A stretch of DNA of 9,794 nt from Deltaproteobacteria bacterium (lineage in GTDB: Bacteria; Desulfobacterota_B; Binatia; Binatales; Binataceae). The stretch lies in assembly GCA_021827465.1 (NCBI GenBank), contig JAKAVX010000057.1, positions 1-9,794 on the forward strand. Reading direction: 5' to 3'. The notes under the pieces are model-generated. The model was not told the DNA's origin, did not search any database, and worked only from the letters and a program-made list of their open reading frames with translations. A program made the translations under genes and the position numbers. This document shows, in pieces, positions 1 through 6,756 of the stretch (its first letter is position 1; the number at the start of each line of letters is the position of its first letter).

Positions 1-339
1 GGAAATCAAAAGCGAGCTTTCCCTGTCCGCGACGACCAGCATCGCCTCGAGCCGCCTCAGCACCCTGTCGGTGCGCCAGTCGCGCGCCATCTCGACCGCG
101 GCGCGTTTCAATACTCCATTATACTCCTGGAGCTTGCCCTCGAACTTGTCGAACAGCGTGATTGCGTCGGCGGTCGAGCCGGCGAATCCCGCCAGCACGG
201 TATCGTTGCGAAGCCGGCGGACCTTGCGCGCGCCGCGCTTCATGATCGTCTGGCCGAGGCTGACCTGCCCGTCGCCGGCGACAACCACGTGCCCCCGGTG
301 CCTGAGGCTCAAAATCGTCGTTCCGTGCATCTGTTCCAT
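1..339 (-). CDS. hslV: ATP-dependent protease subunit HslV (ClpQ), N-terminal part
   Basis: HslV is the cytoplasmic threonine peptidase that forms a double-hexamer chamber and degrades proteins fed to it by the HslU ATPase. The window holds the first 113 codons (family about 175-180 residues); the rest runs off the left edge. After a short M-E-Q-M-H-G leader comes T-T-I-L, so T7 is the expected mature N-terminal nucleophile. D23 (in AGDGQV) and K39 (in RKVRR) match the D17 and K33 active-site positions of E. coli Hsl[12 protein letters not shown] and ARDWRTDR are family hallmarks. The gene starts 1 nt after the xerC stop, which implies translational coupling. The second ATG, at 330, would give the M-H-G-T-T start common in related bacteria and is a credible alternative. 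hslU probably follows beyond the edge, as in codV-clpQ-clpY operons; that is inference. Confidence 0.95.
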   Translation of the reverse strand, partial: MEQMHGTTILSLRHRGHVVVAGDGQVSLGQTIMKRGARKVRRLRNDTVLAGFAGSTADAITLFDKFEGKLQEYNGVLKRAAVEMARDWRTDRVLRRLEAMLVVADRESSLLIS

Positions 340-340
340 T

Positions 341-1252
341 TCAGGCTCGCGGGTGGGCACGGCGGTAGACCTCTTTCAAATGGTTCATGCTCACGTGAGT
401 GTATTTCTGCGTGGTCGCGAGGCTCTCATGCCCGAGCATCTCCTGGATGGAGCGCAGATCGGCTCCGTTGCCGAGCATATGCGTGGCAAAACAATGGCGC
501 AGCCCGTGCGGTGTTATCGACGACGCGAGTCCGGCCCGTATCAGCCGGTTCGCAACGATCTTCTCCACGCTTCGGGTGGTCAGCCTGCCCCCGCGCAGGT
601 TGGTGATTACCGGGCCGTCGGCCGTCCACGCGACCGGCATCACCCGCCGCCACGCCATCAGCGCCTCGATCGCGGGCTCGCCGATCGGCACGACGCGATC
701 CTTGTCACCCTTGCCGGCGCGGACGGTGATCATCCCGATCTCGTCGTCGATATCGCGCCAGTTGAGCCCGACCAGTTCGCTTACGCGAAGTCCCGAGGAA
801 TAGAGAGTCTCCATGATTGCGCGATCGCGAAGCGCGGCGGGCGAATCCTTTTCAGCGTCGGTCTCGATAAGCCGCTCGACTTCGTCGGGCTGCAGAATCG
901 CGGGAAGCCTGCGCTCCAGCTTCGGCGAGCGCAGCGTCTGGGCCGGACTCGCCGCGCCGGTCGTACCCTCGCGATACCGGAAGAACGCCTTTATCGCGCT
1001 AAGCCGCCGTTGGACGGTCGCGCGGCTTGCGCTCTTCATCAGATGGGCCAGGTAGAGCCGAATATGGTCGGCGCTGATGAGCGCGACATCGATTTCACCG
1101 TCCGCGCCCGACGCGCTCGGCATCGTGAGCAGAAAAGCGCGGAAATCGGTCAAGTCGCGGCTGTAGCCGGCTACCGTATTTCGTGAGGCTCTCGACGCTT
1201 TGGTAAGCGCCCGGATGAAAGCCTCGATCTCGGGGTGCATCGCCTCGCGCAT
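341..1252 (-). CDS. xerC: Tyrosine recombinase XerC
   Basis: Site-specific tyrosine recombinase of 303 aa, the usual length for XerC/XerD, which resolves chromosome dimers at dif. The N-terminal SAM-like DNA-binding domain covers about residues 6-95 and the catalytic domain about 115-300. All six catalytic residues are present: R156 (SSGLRVSEL), K181 (AGKGDKDR), H249 and R252 (HGLRH), H275 (MLGHESL) and the nucleophile Y284 (TQKYTHV). XerC is preferred over XerD because of the HPRA C-terminus and because hslV follows directly, the xerC-hslV order seen in Bacillus (codV-clpQ) and many Deltaproteobacteria. The chosen ATG is at 1252; an in-frame ATG at 1240 (residue 5) is possible and has GAGG just upstream, though very close. 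The gene is divergent from the zinc-ribbon gene, sharing a 116-bp gap. Confidence 0.95.
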   Translation of the reverse strand: MREAMHPEIEAFIRALTKASRASRNTVAGYSRDLTDFRAFLLTMPSASGADGEIDVALISADHIRLYLAHLMKSASRATVQRRLSAIKAFFRYREGTTGAASPAQTLRSPKLERRLPAILQPDEVERLIETDAEKDSPAALRDRAIMETLYSSGLRVSELVGLNWRDIDDEIGMITVRAGKGDKDRVVPIGEPAIEALMAWRRVMPVAWTADGPVITNLRGGRLTTRSVEKIVANRLIRAGLASSITPHGLRHCFATHMLGNGADLRSIQEMLGHESLATTQKYTHVSMNHLKEVYRRAHPRA

Positions 1253-1264
1253 CGTTGGTCCAAT

Positions 1265-1285
1265 CGTTATGCTACATCCGTTATG
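1265..1285. repeat. Short tandem direct repeat CGTTATG-N7-CGTTATG upstream of xerC
   Basis: Two identical 7-mers (1265-1271 and 1279-1285) lie exactly 14 bp apart in the 116-bp gap between the divergent xerC and zinc-ribbon genes, 13-33 bp upstream of the xerC start. Read on the minus strand each copy gives CATAACG, which resembles a -10 box. The repeat itself is seen directly; a role as a protein site or as part of the xerC promoter is inference, and chance is quite possible at this length. Confidence 0.3.
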
Positions 1286-1368
1286 GTATCAGCGGTGTTT
1301 CTGACGCAAAAGCATAGTCTTTGAGCGGGAACGCCGATTCTTCGCGAGATAGCCCCGGAGACGGGCAC

Positions 1369-1653
1369 ATGAATTGCTGGCATTGTGGACGTATCGTTGA
1401 AGTCGGCGAGCGAGTCGGCTTTCGGGACTATTGTCCGGGATGCGACCGGCCGCTTCATGTATGCAGGAACTGCGGATTTTACGACCCAACCTTCAACAAC
1501 CAGTGCCGCGAGCCGATGGCCGAGCGGGTGGTGGACAAGGATCGGGCGAACTTTTGCGAATACTTTGTTCCGGCCAGGGAAGGCCGCGCCGCCGCATCGT
1601 CGCGATCGGCGGACCGCGCCAAACTGGAGAATCTGTTCAAGAAAAAGGGCTGA
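1369..1653 (+). CDS. Small conserved zinc-ribbon protein of unknown function
   Basis: A 94-aa protein with eight cysteines, in an order that suggests two zinc-binding knuckles: C3-x2-C6 with C22-x2-C25, then C32-x2-C35 with C46 and C63. The stretch CRNCGFYDP, then NNQCREP, AERVVDKDRANFC and EYF, resembles a family of short uncharacterised proteins that I recall from Deltaproteobacteria and other phyla; I cannot name the family or a function. The C-terminus (about residues 70-94) is basic and probably disordered. ATG 1369 is chosen because GGAG lies at 1357-1360, 8 nt upstream, and the first cysteine follows at residue 3; the frame is open up to a TTG at 1321, but those 16 codons look like leader. 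The stop is 40 nt before glmU on the same strand, so the two are probably cotranscribed. A regulatory or nucleic-acid-binding role is only a guess. Confidence 0.85.
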   Translation: MNCWHCGRIVEVGERVGFRDYCPGCDRPLHVCRNCGFYDPTFNNQCREPMAERVVDKDRANFCEYFVPAREGRAAASSRSADRAKLENLFKKKG

Positions 1654-1693
1654 GAATTTTTAGCCTAAAGTCCAAGCGCCCGGGCGCCGTGGG

Positions 1694-3136
1694 ATGCGCG
1701 TCCTGATGGAGCCGCGAACCGCAGCTATCGTTCTTGCCGCGGGGCTCGGCACCAGGATGCGCTCGGAGCGCGCCAAGGTGCTGCACGAACTCGGCGGCGA
1801 GCCGATGCTCGCGCGGGCGCTGCGCGCGATGGAGTCGCTCGCGCCCAATCCGATGGTGGTCGTGCTGGGCCATCAGGCTGACGCCGCGAAGGATGCCGTC
1901 CGCAAATCCTTGCCGAAGCTCGACGTGGCGTTCGCGCTTCAGCCCAGGCAGCGCGGTACGGGAGACGCCGCGCGATGCGGCCTTGGCGCGATAGCCGAGG
2001 ACTTCCACGGCGACGTCATCATTCTATATGGCGACCTGCCGATGCTCGCGCGGGAGACACTCGACGCGTTTCGCCGGGCGCATCGCGAGGCCGCCTCAAG
2101 GCTCTCGTTCATAACAGTGAGATTGCCCGAAGGCGGCGCTTACGGGCGCGTCGTGCGCGACAAAAGCGGCGAGGTCGCGGCTATCGTCGAGGCGCGCGAC
2201 GCGAGCCCCGAGCAGCGTGCAATAACCGAAATCAATACCGGCGTTTACCTGGTGGAGGCGGCGCTGCTTCGCGCCGCGCTTTCGGAGATAAGCGCCGACA
2301 ATGCGCAGGGCGAGTACTATCTGACGGACATCGTAGGTATCGCCCGAAAGCGTGGCGTCAGGGTGCTCGGATGGTGCGCGGAGCGGGCGGATGAATTCGC
2401 CGGAGTCAACTCGCGCGAGGAGCTGGCACAGATGGAAGCGCGGATTCGAGAGACGATAAATCGGAAGCTGATGGCGGCGGGCGTAACCATTGTCGATCCC
2501 GCGACCGCCTATATCTCGGAGCAGGCCGAAATCGGCCCCGACACGACGATCGGCCCGAATGTGCAGGTTCTCGGGCGATGCAAGATCGGACGCGGCGTCA
2601 TAATCGAGGGCACCGCGTGGCTGAGCAACGTCACGGTCGGCGACCGCTCTCATCTTAAGCTCGGCGTGCGCGCGGAGGACTGCTCGATAGGCCCGGAGTG
2701 CGAAATCGGCCCGTTCGCCAACCTGCGCAAGGGCACTGAACTGGAGGGGCGCAACCGGGTCGGGAATTTCGTCGAGACCAAGAAGGCGCGGCTCGGCCGC
2801 GGCACCAAGGCAAGCCATCTGAGCTACCTCGGCGACGCCGTGATCGGACGCGATACGAATATCGGATGCGGCGTTATCACGGTGAATTACGACGGCTATG
2901 ACAAGCACGAGACGCGTATCGGCGACCGATGCATGGTCGGATGCGACTCGCAGTTTGTGGCTCCGGTCAAGGTCGGCAACGACGTATACGTCGCCTCGGG
3001 CACCACGATAGTGCGCGAGGTGCCGGACGGCTCGCTGGTCCTGTCGCATCATCCGCAGGCCGAGAAGCCCGGATGGATGGAGGCGTTTCACAAACGACAC
3101 GCGGGCCGGGCCAAATGGTGGGAAGAGAAACATTGA
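1694..3136 (+). CDS. glmU: Bifunctional GlmU: GlcN-1-P acetyltransferase and UDP-GlcNAc pyrophosphorylase
   Basis: GlmU acetylates glucosamine-1-phosphate and then couples it to UTP, giving UDP-GlcNAc for peptidoglycan and lipopolysaccharide. It has 480 aa (E. coli 456). The uridyltransferase domain (about 10-240) shows LAAGLGTRM at 14-22, K28, the metal-binding D114 in LYGDLP and N239 in GVNS. The left-handed beta-helix (about 265-450) carries hexapeptide repeats of the IGP/IGR type. Acetyltransferase residues match E. coli: R345 (R333), K363/K364 (K351 region), H375 (H363), N398-Y399 (N386-Y387) and K404 (K392). Both activities should be intact. The start is uncertain: ATG 1694 has GGG directly against it, whereas ATG 1706 (residue 5) gives a more typical N-terminus with GGGAT 10 nt upstream. 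A 12-nt palindrome, GCGCCCGGGCGC, sits at 1676-1687 just before the start. The gene lies between the zinc-ribbon gene and the glmS ribozyme. Confidence 0.97.
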   Translation: MRVLMEPRTAAIVLAAGLGTRMRSERAKVLHELGGEPMLARALRAMESLAPNPMVVVLGHQADAAKDAVRKSLPKLDVAFALQPRQRGTGDAARCGLGAIAEDFHGDVIILYGDLPMLARETLDAFRRAHREAASRLSFITVRLPEGGAYGRVVRDKSGEVAAIVEARDASPEQRAITEINTGVYLVEAALLRAALSEISADNAQGEYYLTDIVGIARKRGVRVLGWCAERADEFAGVNSREELAQMEARIRETINRKLMAAGVTIVDPATAYISEQAEIGPDTTIGPNVQVLGRCKIGRGVIIEGTAWLSNVTVGDRSHLKLGVRAEDCSIGPECEIGPFANLRKGTELEGRNRVGNFVETKKARLGRGTKASHLSYLGDAVIGRDTNIGCGVITVNYDGYDKHETRIGDRCMVGCDSQFVAPVKVGNDVYVASGTTIVREVPDGSLVLSHHPQAEKPGWMEAFHKRHAGRAKWWEEKH

Positions 3137-3161
3137 TACGACTTGGGCGATCGGACAGAAT
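3133..3161 (+). promoter_or_regulatory. Candidate sigma70-type promoter at the glmU stop codon, upstream of the glmS ribozyme
   Basis: TTGATA (3133-3138) and CAGAAT (3156-3161) are separated by exactly 17 bp: 5/6 and 4/6 matches to the -35 and -10 consensus. The -35 box overlaps the glmU TGA. A start around 3168-3170 would leave roughly 64 nt before the ribozyme cleavage site. If real, glmS has its own transcript besides any read-through from glmU. This is a pattern match only, and consensus rules in this lineage are uncertain. Confidence 0.3.
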
Positions 3162-3231
3162 TATCGTGACTGGGCGAGAATGCTCCAAAACTGAGAGAGG
3201 TAAGCGGTAACTGAATAAAGGCACGGAGAGT

Positions 3232-3362
3232 AGCGCCAGGACTCGCTGATGCGAGTTGACGAGGTGGAAGCTTATCGAACGATTCGGCGGATGGCTTCCC
3301 GGTGCCACGATCGTTAGAGGCGGACAAACCGAGCGGGTGACCGCGCGACAATAAACCGTCTC
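3232..3362 (+). ncRNA. glmS ribozyme: glmS ribozyme (GlcN6P-activated self-cleaving riboswitch)
   Basis: This cis-acting ribozyme in the glmS leader uses glucosamine-6-phosphate, the product of GlmS, as cofactor to cut itself, which lowers glmS expression. Cleavage is expected between A3232 and G3233, in A|GCGCC followed by AGGAC. P1 is ACTCGC/GCGAGT (3241-3246 with 3251-3256) with loop TGAT. The near-invariant GTTGACGAGG follows (3255-3264); G3258 matches catalytic G40 of the Thermoanaerobacter ribozyme. GGAAGC/GCTTCC (3266-3271 with 3294-3299) encloses the conserved TTATCGA and TCGGCGGATG core. P3 is CGGT/ATCG (3300-3303 with 3310-3313, one wobble). P4 is GAGGCGG/CCGTCTC (3317-3323 with 3356-3362, one G-U), enclosing P4.1 at 3330-3347 with a GTGA tetraloop (3337-3340), as in B. 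subtilis. Identification rests on remembered B. subtilis and Thermoanaerobacter sequences and on the position before glmS. All core parts look intact. Confidence 0.95.
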
Positions 3363-3519
3363 AAGTGGTGGAGCATCAAGGCTCCAGAGCGACATTTCTA
3401 AACTCTCCCGAAAACAATCCTGATTGGAGAAGACGCGGCGAACGATTGGTTCGTGCGGCTCGCCCAATCGCAACCCGCAGACCGCGGCGAAGCCGCCGCG
3501 CAAGGGAGAGAACATCGTC
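3363..3519 (+). promoter_or_regulatory. Structured glmS leader between the ribozyme and the start codon
   Basis: These 157 nt separate the end of ribozyme P4 from the glmS ATG and encode nothing convincing. Three perfect hairpins can be read: TGGAGC/GCTCCA (3369-3374 with 3381-3386, 6-nt loop), CGATTGG/CCAATCG (3443-3449 with 3464-3470) and CGCGGCG/CGCCGCG (3483-3489 with 3494-3500, 4-nt loop). The last ends 3 nt before the ribosome-binding site GGGAG (3504-3508), itself 11 nt before the ATG. None is followed by a T tract, so they are not intrinsic terminators. They could affect translation or protect the RNA left after cleavage; this is inference. Confidence 0.5.
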
Positions 3520-5352
3520 ATGTGTGGAATCGTCGGATACGTGGGAGCGCAGGAAGCCTATCCAATCCTGGTCGGCGGACTGCAACGCTTGGAATATCGC
3601 GGCTACGACTCGGCCGGAATCGCGACTCTTGACGCCGGCAACAAGCTCGAAGTGCGCCGCGCGGTCGGAAAACTCCAAAACCTGCGCAAGCTCGTCGAGC
3701 AATCTCCGCTCGCGGGACATATCGGAATCGGTCACACGCGATGGGCCACGCACGGGCGTCCCTCTGAGCAGAACGCCCATCCGCATCAGGCCGGCCCCGT
3801 CGCGGTAATCCATAACGGAATCGTCGAGAACTTTATCGAGCTTCGCGCCGAGCTTATTCGCCGCGGGCACAAGCTCAAGTCCGAAACCGATAGCGAGCTT
3901 ATCTCGCACCTGGTCGAGGAAAACGTCAAAAGCGGGCTTGGACTGACCGATGCGGTGCGCCGCGCGGTGCGGGAGTTGCGCGGCTCGTTCTCGATCGTCG
4001 TGCTCTCGGAGACCGAACCCGGCAAGCTGGTTGCGGCCAAGACGGCAACGCCGCTCGTCGTTGGACTTGGCGAGGGCGAGAACTTCGTCGCCTCGGATAT
4101 CCCGGCGCTGCTGGAGCATACCCGGCGTACGATCGTGCTTGAGGACGGCGAAATCGCCGAACTCGGCCGCGACGGCGTGCGTCTGATGAAATTCGACGGA
4201 ACGCCGATCCATCGCGAGCCCCGGATTATCCAGTGGGACGCCGCCCGCGCCAGCAAAGGCGGCTACCGGCATTTCCTGCGCAAGGAGATCGACGAACAGC
4301 CGCAGGCCTGGATCGACACGATGGCGGGTCGGGCGACACCCGCGTCGTCGCGGGTCACGTTCGAGACCGAGCTTCTGCCGGCGGACGGCGCGGAGAGCGT
4401 AAAGCGAATCGTGATGGTCGCGGCGGGAGCGTCGTGGATCACGTCGCTAATCGGCAAGTTCATAATCGAGCAGATTTGCGGAATCCCGGTCGAGGTCGAT
4501 TACTCGGGCGAGTTCCGCTATCGCCGTCCTCCGCTCGGACCGGGCACCGTGGTGTTCGCGGTCTCGCAGTCGGGCGAGACGGCGGACACTCTCGCCGCGA
4601 CCGAAGAGGTCGTGGCGCGCGGCGCGCACGCGATCGCGCTCACCAACACTCTGGATTCCTCGATCGCGCGTCGGGCCCATGCGCAACTTTACACGCGATG
4701 CAGTCCCGAGATCAGCGTCACCACGACCAAGTGCTTCACCACGCAGATCGAGTCGTATTTCCTGTTCGCGATTCATCTGGCGATGAGGCTCGGGCGGCTT
4801 TCGGAGCAGGAAGCCGACGCGCTTTTGAAGCCGGCCTTTCTGATTCCAAACCAGATCGAGAGCGTGATCGCGCTCGAACCGTCGATCCGCGTGATCGCGC
4901 GCAAGTATGCGCTGGCGAGCGACTTTCTCTATATAGCCAGGGGCATCAACTACCCGGTCGCGCTCGAAGGCGCGCTCAAGCTCAAGGAGATTTCATATAT
5001 CCACGCCGAAGGCTATTCGGCGAGCGAGATGAAGCACGGGCCGATCGCACTCATCGACGAGCGGATGCCGGTCGTGGTGATAATTCCGAACGACGATCTG
5101 TTCGAGAAGACGCTCTCGAACATGAAAGAGGTCGAGTCGCGCAACGGGCGGATAATCGCGCTCACCAATCGCAGAACGCCGGAACTCGAAGCGACCGCTT
5201 CCGACATAATCGAAGTGCCGGAGACGAGCCCCCTGCTGACGCCCGTGCTGATGACGATTCCGCTCCAGCTACTCGCGTACCATATCGCGGTCGAGCGCGG
5301 CACCGACGTCGATCAGCCGCGCAACCTGGCCAAGTCGGTCACCGTCGAGTAA
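3520..5352 (+). CDS. glmS: Glutamine-fructose-6-phosphate aminotransferase (isomerizing) GlmS
   Basis: GlmS converts fructose-6-phosphate and glutamine to glucosamine-6-phosphate and glutamate, the first committed step to UDP-GlcNAc. It has 610 aa (E. coli 609). The class-II glutaminase domain (about 2-220) has the nucleophile C2 in MCGIVGYVG, then RGYDSAG, HTRWATHG (72-79), HNGIVENF (98-105) and D124 in TDSE. Two SIS domains follow: the first with SQSGETADT (349-357), the second with E490 and AEGYSASEMKHGP (496-508), where H506 matches E. coli H504. The tail DQPRNLAKSVTVE (598-610) carries K605, equivalent to E. coli K603. ATG 3520 is fixed by the need for Cys directly after Met, and GGGAG lies 11 nt upstream. 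One oddity: the usual CGTS loop of SIS1 is AGAS (302-305). Expression should be controlled by the upstream ribozyme. Confidence 0.98.
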   Translation: MCGIVGYVGAQEAYPILVGGLQRLEYRGYDSAGIATLDAGNKLEVRRAVGKLQNLRKLVEQSPLAGHIGIGHTRWATHGRPSEQNAHPHQAGPVAVIHNGIVENFIELRAELIRRGHKLKSETDSELISHLVEENVKSGLGLTDAVRRAVRELRGSFSIVVLSETEPGKLVAAKTATPLVVGLGEGENFVASDIPALLEHTRRTIVLEDGEIAELGRDGVRLMKFDGTPIHREPRIIQWDAARASKGGYRHFLRKEIDEQPQAWIDTMAGRATPASSRVTFETELLPADGAESVKRIVMVAAGASWITSLIGKFIIEQICGIPVEVDYSGEFRYRRPPLGPGTVVFAVSQSGETADTLAATEEVVARGAHAIALTNTLDSSIARRAHAQLYTRCSPEISVTTTKCFTTQIESYFLFAIHLAMRLGRLSEQEADALLKPAFLIPNQIESVIALEPSIRVIARKYALASDFLYIARGINYPVALEGALKLKEISYIHAEGYSASEMKHGPIALIDERMPVVVIIPNDDLFEKTLSNMKEVESRNGRIIALTNRRTPELEATASDIIEVPETSPLLTPVLMTIPLQLLAYHIAVERGTDVDQPRNLAKSVTVE

Positions 5353-5390
5353 GCGCGTGCGGCGCGCGATTCGGGCGCATCCGATAAAAG

Positions 5391-5430
5391 AAATCGGCGC
5401 GGATCGTCGTCGGAAGATCCGCGCCGAAAC
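5391..5430 (-). terminator. Intrinsic terminator for the DUF1329 gene in the convergent glmS gap
   Basis: The 12-bp arms 5394-5405 and 5416-5427 are perfectly complementary, with a 10-nt loop. Read on the minus strand the stem ends in ...GCGCCGA followed by TTTCTTTTATC, a good U-rich tract, and it lies about 30 nt past the stop of the minus-strand DUF1329 gene. On the plus strand it is followed by AAACGATT, so it is a poor U-tract terminator for glmS, although the hairpin could still protect the glmS 3' end. No other terminator for glmS was seen in the 105-bp gap. Confidence 0.8.
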
Positions 5431-5457
5431 GATTCAGCAAAAGGAACGCCGACTCGC

Positions 5458-6756
5458 TTACGGGGCCGCCGCCACCATCGCGCGCACCGTGCAGAAGTCC
5501 TTGTCCACCGCGCCCATGTTGATGTACCAGCATTCGCGCTCGGGCGTATGCTGTCCCGGCAGGTAGCACATCGTGGAGTCGCCGGCCTGCACGTCAATGC
5601 GCGCCGCTCCCACCACGAACTCGCGCTTGAATGGATAGATCGCGACCCGCGCGTCGGGCACCGGGCGGTCTCGATAGGTCAGGAAGTAGATGTTCGCGCG
5701 CCATAGCCGGCCCGTGCGGTCGTAACCGTCCACGCACGGCGGGAACCACACTTCCGAATCGATATAGATGACGCTCTTGCTGTCGAGCGCGCCGCCGGCC
5801 TTGCCGAGCCTACGCCGCGGCGTCGCCTCAACTATATAGACGTGGCGCATCTCCCAGTTCTCGGGGCATGCAGTGGCACCGCCGTCGTGCGCGCAGGTTA
5901 TTTCCGGCGAATGCGCGGCATGCACGCAGAGCAGCATGTCCTTCTCGCCGAGGTAACGATAGTTGTAGAACTCGACCTTCGGGTTGAAGCCCGAATAATG
6001 GTCGGGATCGAACGTCTGGGTTCCAGTCGCAGAACTCAGGATCGATTCGTTGAGCCTCCTCACGCGCCGCACACCGGGATCCCACGTCCACGCGTCGTCG
6101 CCGCGGTCGGGATTCGCGTAACGCCATCGGATGAGACCGGTGCCGCGCGAATCCTCGGGCGCGAGAATCGGGTAAAGCGCAAACAACCATACGCGGTTGG
6201 TTACCTTGAAGTCGGGATCGACCGGAATCGGATCGACTTCGGTACGGCCGACCTCGTTGTAGCCGGCGTAATGGCCGACCCAGATGTCGTTGACCACGCG
6301 ATGGGAACCGCCGGGATTCACATACTGGAACTGGCAATCGTAAAAGCGCAGGTCGTAGTCGTCGGTCGAGATCGGCCGGAACACGTTGTTCCAGATGATC
6401 TTGGTCGCGATATGCGGATCGTTCTGGTCGAGCAGCGGGAACGGCTGACCCGCCACGTAGCCGACCAGGCTTCGATGGTCGGCGCTGAGGCGCACCTGCG
6501 AGGAGTACTTCTCGGTCGCATCCTTGAACGGAGGCGGCCAGTCGATCTCCTTGTGCGGCACGATATGCATCCACATGCCGCGCTGCACCATGTAGTAGAC
6601 GCCGGGCGACACCAGGTTTTTCACCTTCGCCGCGCTCTTTGGAGTAATTACGTCTCCGGGCTTGACCTGGGCTCTGGCGGCGACTGAGAAAAGGAGCAGG
6701 ATTGAGCAGGCGACGGCGCCCGCCATGAACTTCCGGACCCCATGCGGCATTGGCAT
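5458..6756 (-). CDS. Secreted DUF1329 family protein, rich in cysteine
   Basis: A 432-aa protein with a clear signal peptide: R8-K9, a hydrophobic stretch to about residue 25, and cleavage predicted at A27-R28-A29|Q30, so it should act in the periplasm or at the outer membrane. The mature part resembles DUF1329 (PF07044): GQPFPLLDQNDP and IIWNNVFRP (103-128), DDYDLRFYD (132-140), and near the C-terminus YIDSEVWFPP then CVDGYDRTGRLWR (331-353). The biochemical role is unknown; DUF1329 genes often occur near outer-membrane and RND-type transport genes in Proteobacteria, but no such partner is in view. The mature chain has eight cysteines (141, 277, 288, 297, 341, 397, 409, 422), suggesting disulfides. 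GGGGGAGG lies 4 nt before ATG 6756 and 10 nt before the in-frame ATG 6750 (residue 3), so the shorter start is equally possible. It appears to be a single-gene unit ending at the hairpin at 5394-5427. Confidence 0.88.
   Translation of the reverse strand: MPMPHGVRKFMAGAVACSILLLFSVAARAQVKPGDVITPKSAAKVKNLVSPGVYYMVQRGMWMHIVPHKEIDWPPPFKDATEKYSSQVRLSADHRSLVGYVAGQPFPLLDQNDPHIATKIIWNNVFRPISTDDYDLRFYDCQFQYVNPGGSHRVVNDIWVGHYAGYNEVGRTEVDPIPVDPDFKVTNRVWLFALYPILAPEDSRGTGLIRWRYANPDRGDDAWTWDPGVRRVRRLNESILSSATGTQTFDPDHYSGFNPKVEFYNYRYLGEKDMLLCVHAAHSPEITCAHDGGATACPENWEMRHVYIVEATPRRRLGKAGGALDSKSVIYIDSEVWFPPCVDGYDRTGRLWRANIYFLTYRDRPVPDARVAIYPFKREFVVGAARIDVQAGDSTMCYLPGQHTPERECWYINMGAVDKDFCTVRAMVAAAP

Noticed and set aside
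71..1186. 371-codon open frame on the plus strand opposite xerC and hslV
   Set aside because: It is antisense to two confidently identified genes; long antisense frames are expected in GC-rich DNA.
1676..1687. Perfect palindrome GCGCCCGGGCGC before glmU as an operator or terminator
   Set aside because: It is short, all G/C, in GC-rich DNA and without a T tract; it is as likely to be chance.
2096..3133. 345-codon open frame on the minus strand opposite glmU
   Set aside because: It is a shadow of glmU with no recognisable domains.
3424..3519. 32-codon in-frame N-terminal extension of GlmS
   Set aside because: GlmS needs Cys directly after the initiator Met; ATG 3520 provides this and has its own ribosome-binding site. 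The extension lies in structured leader RNA.
4233..5387. 384-codon plus-strand frame overlapping glmS in another phase
   Set aside because: It is Arg-rich low-information sequence, a frame shadow of glmS.
6697..6712. Possible lipobox (AVAC, C17) in the DUF1329 protein
   Set aside because: Position -3 is not Leu, Val or Ile, and the hydrophobic stretch continues well past the cysteine; the ARA|Q signal peptidase I site fits better.
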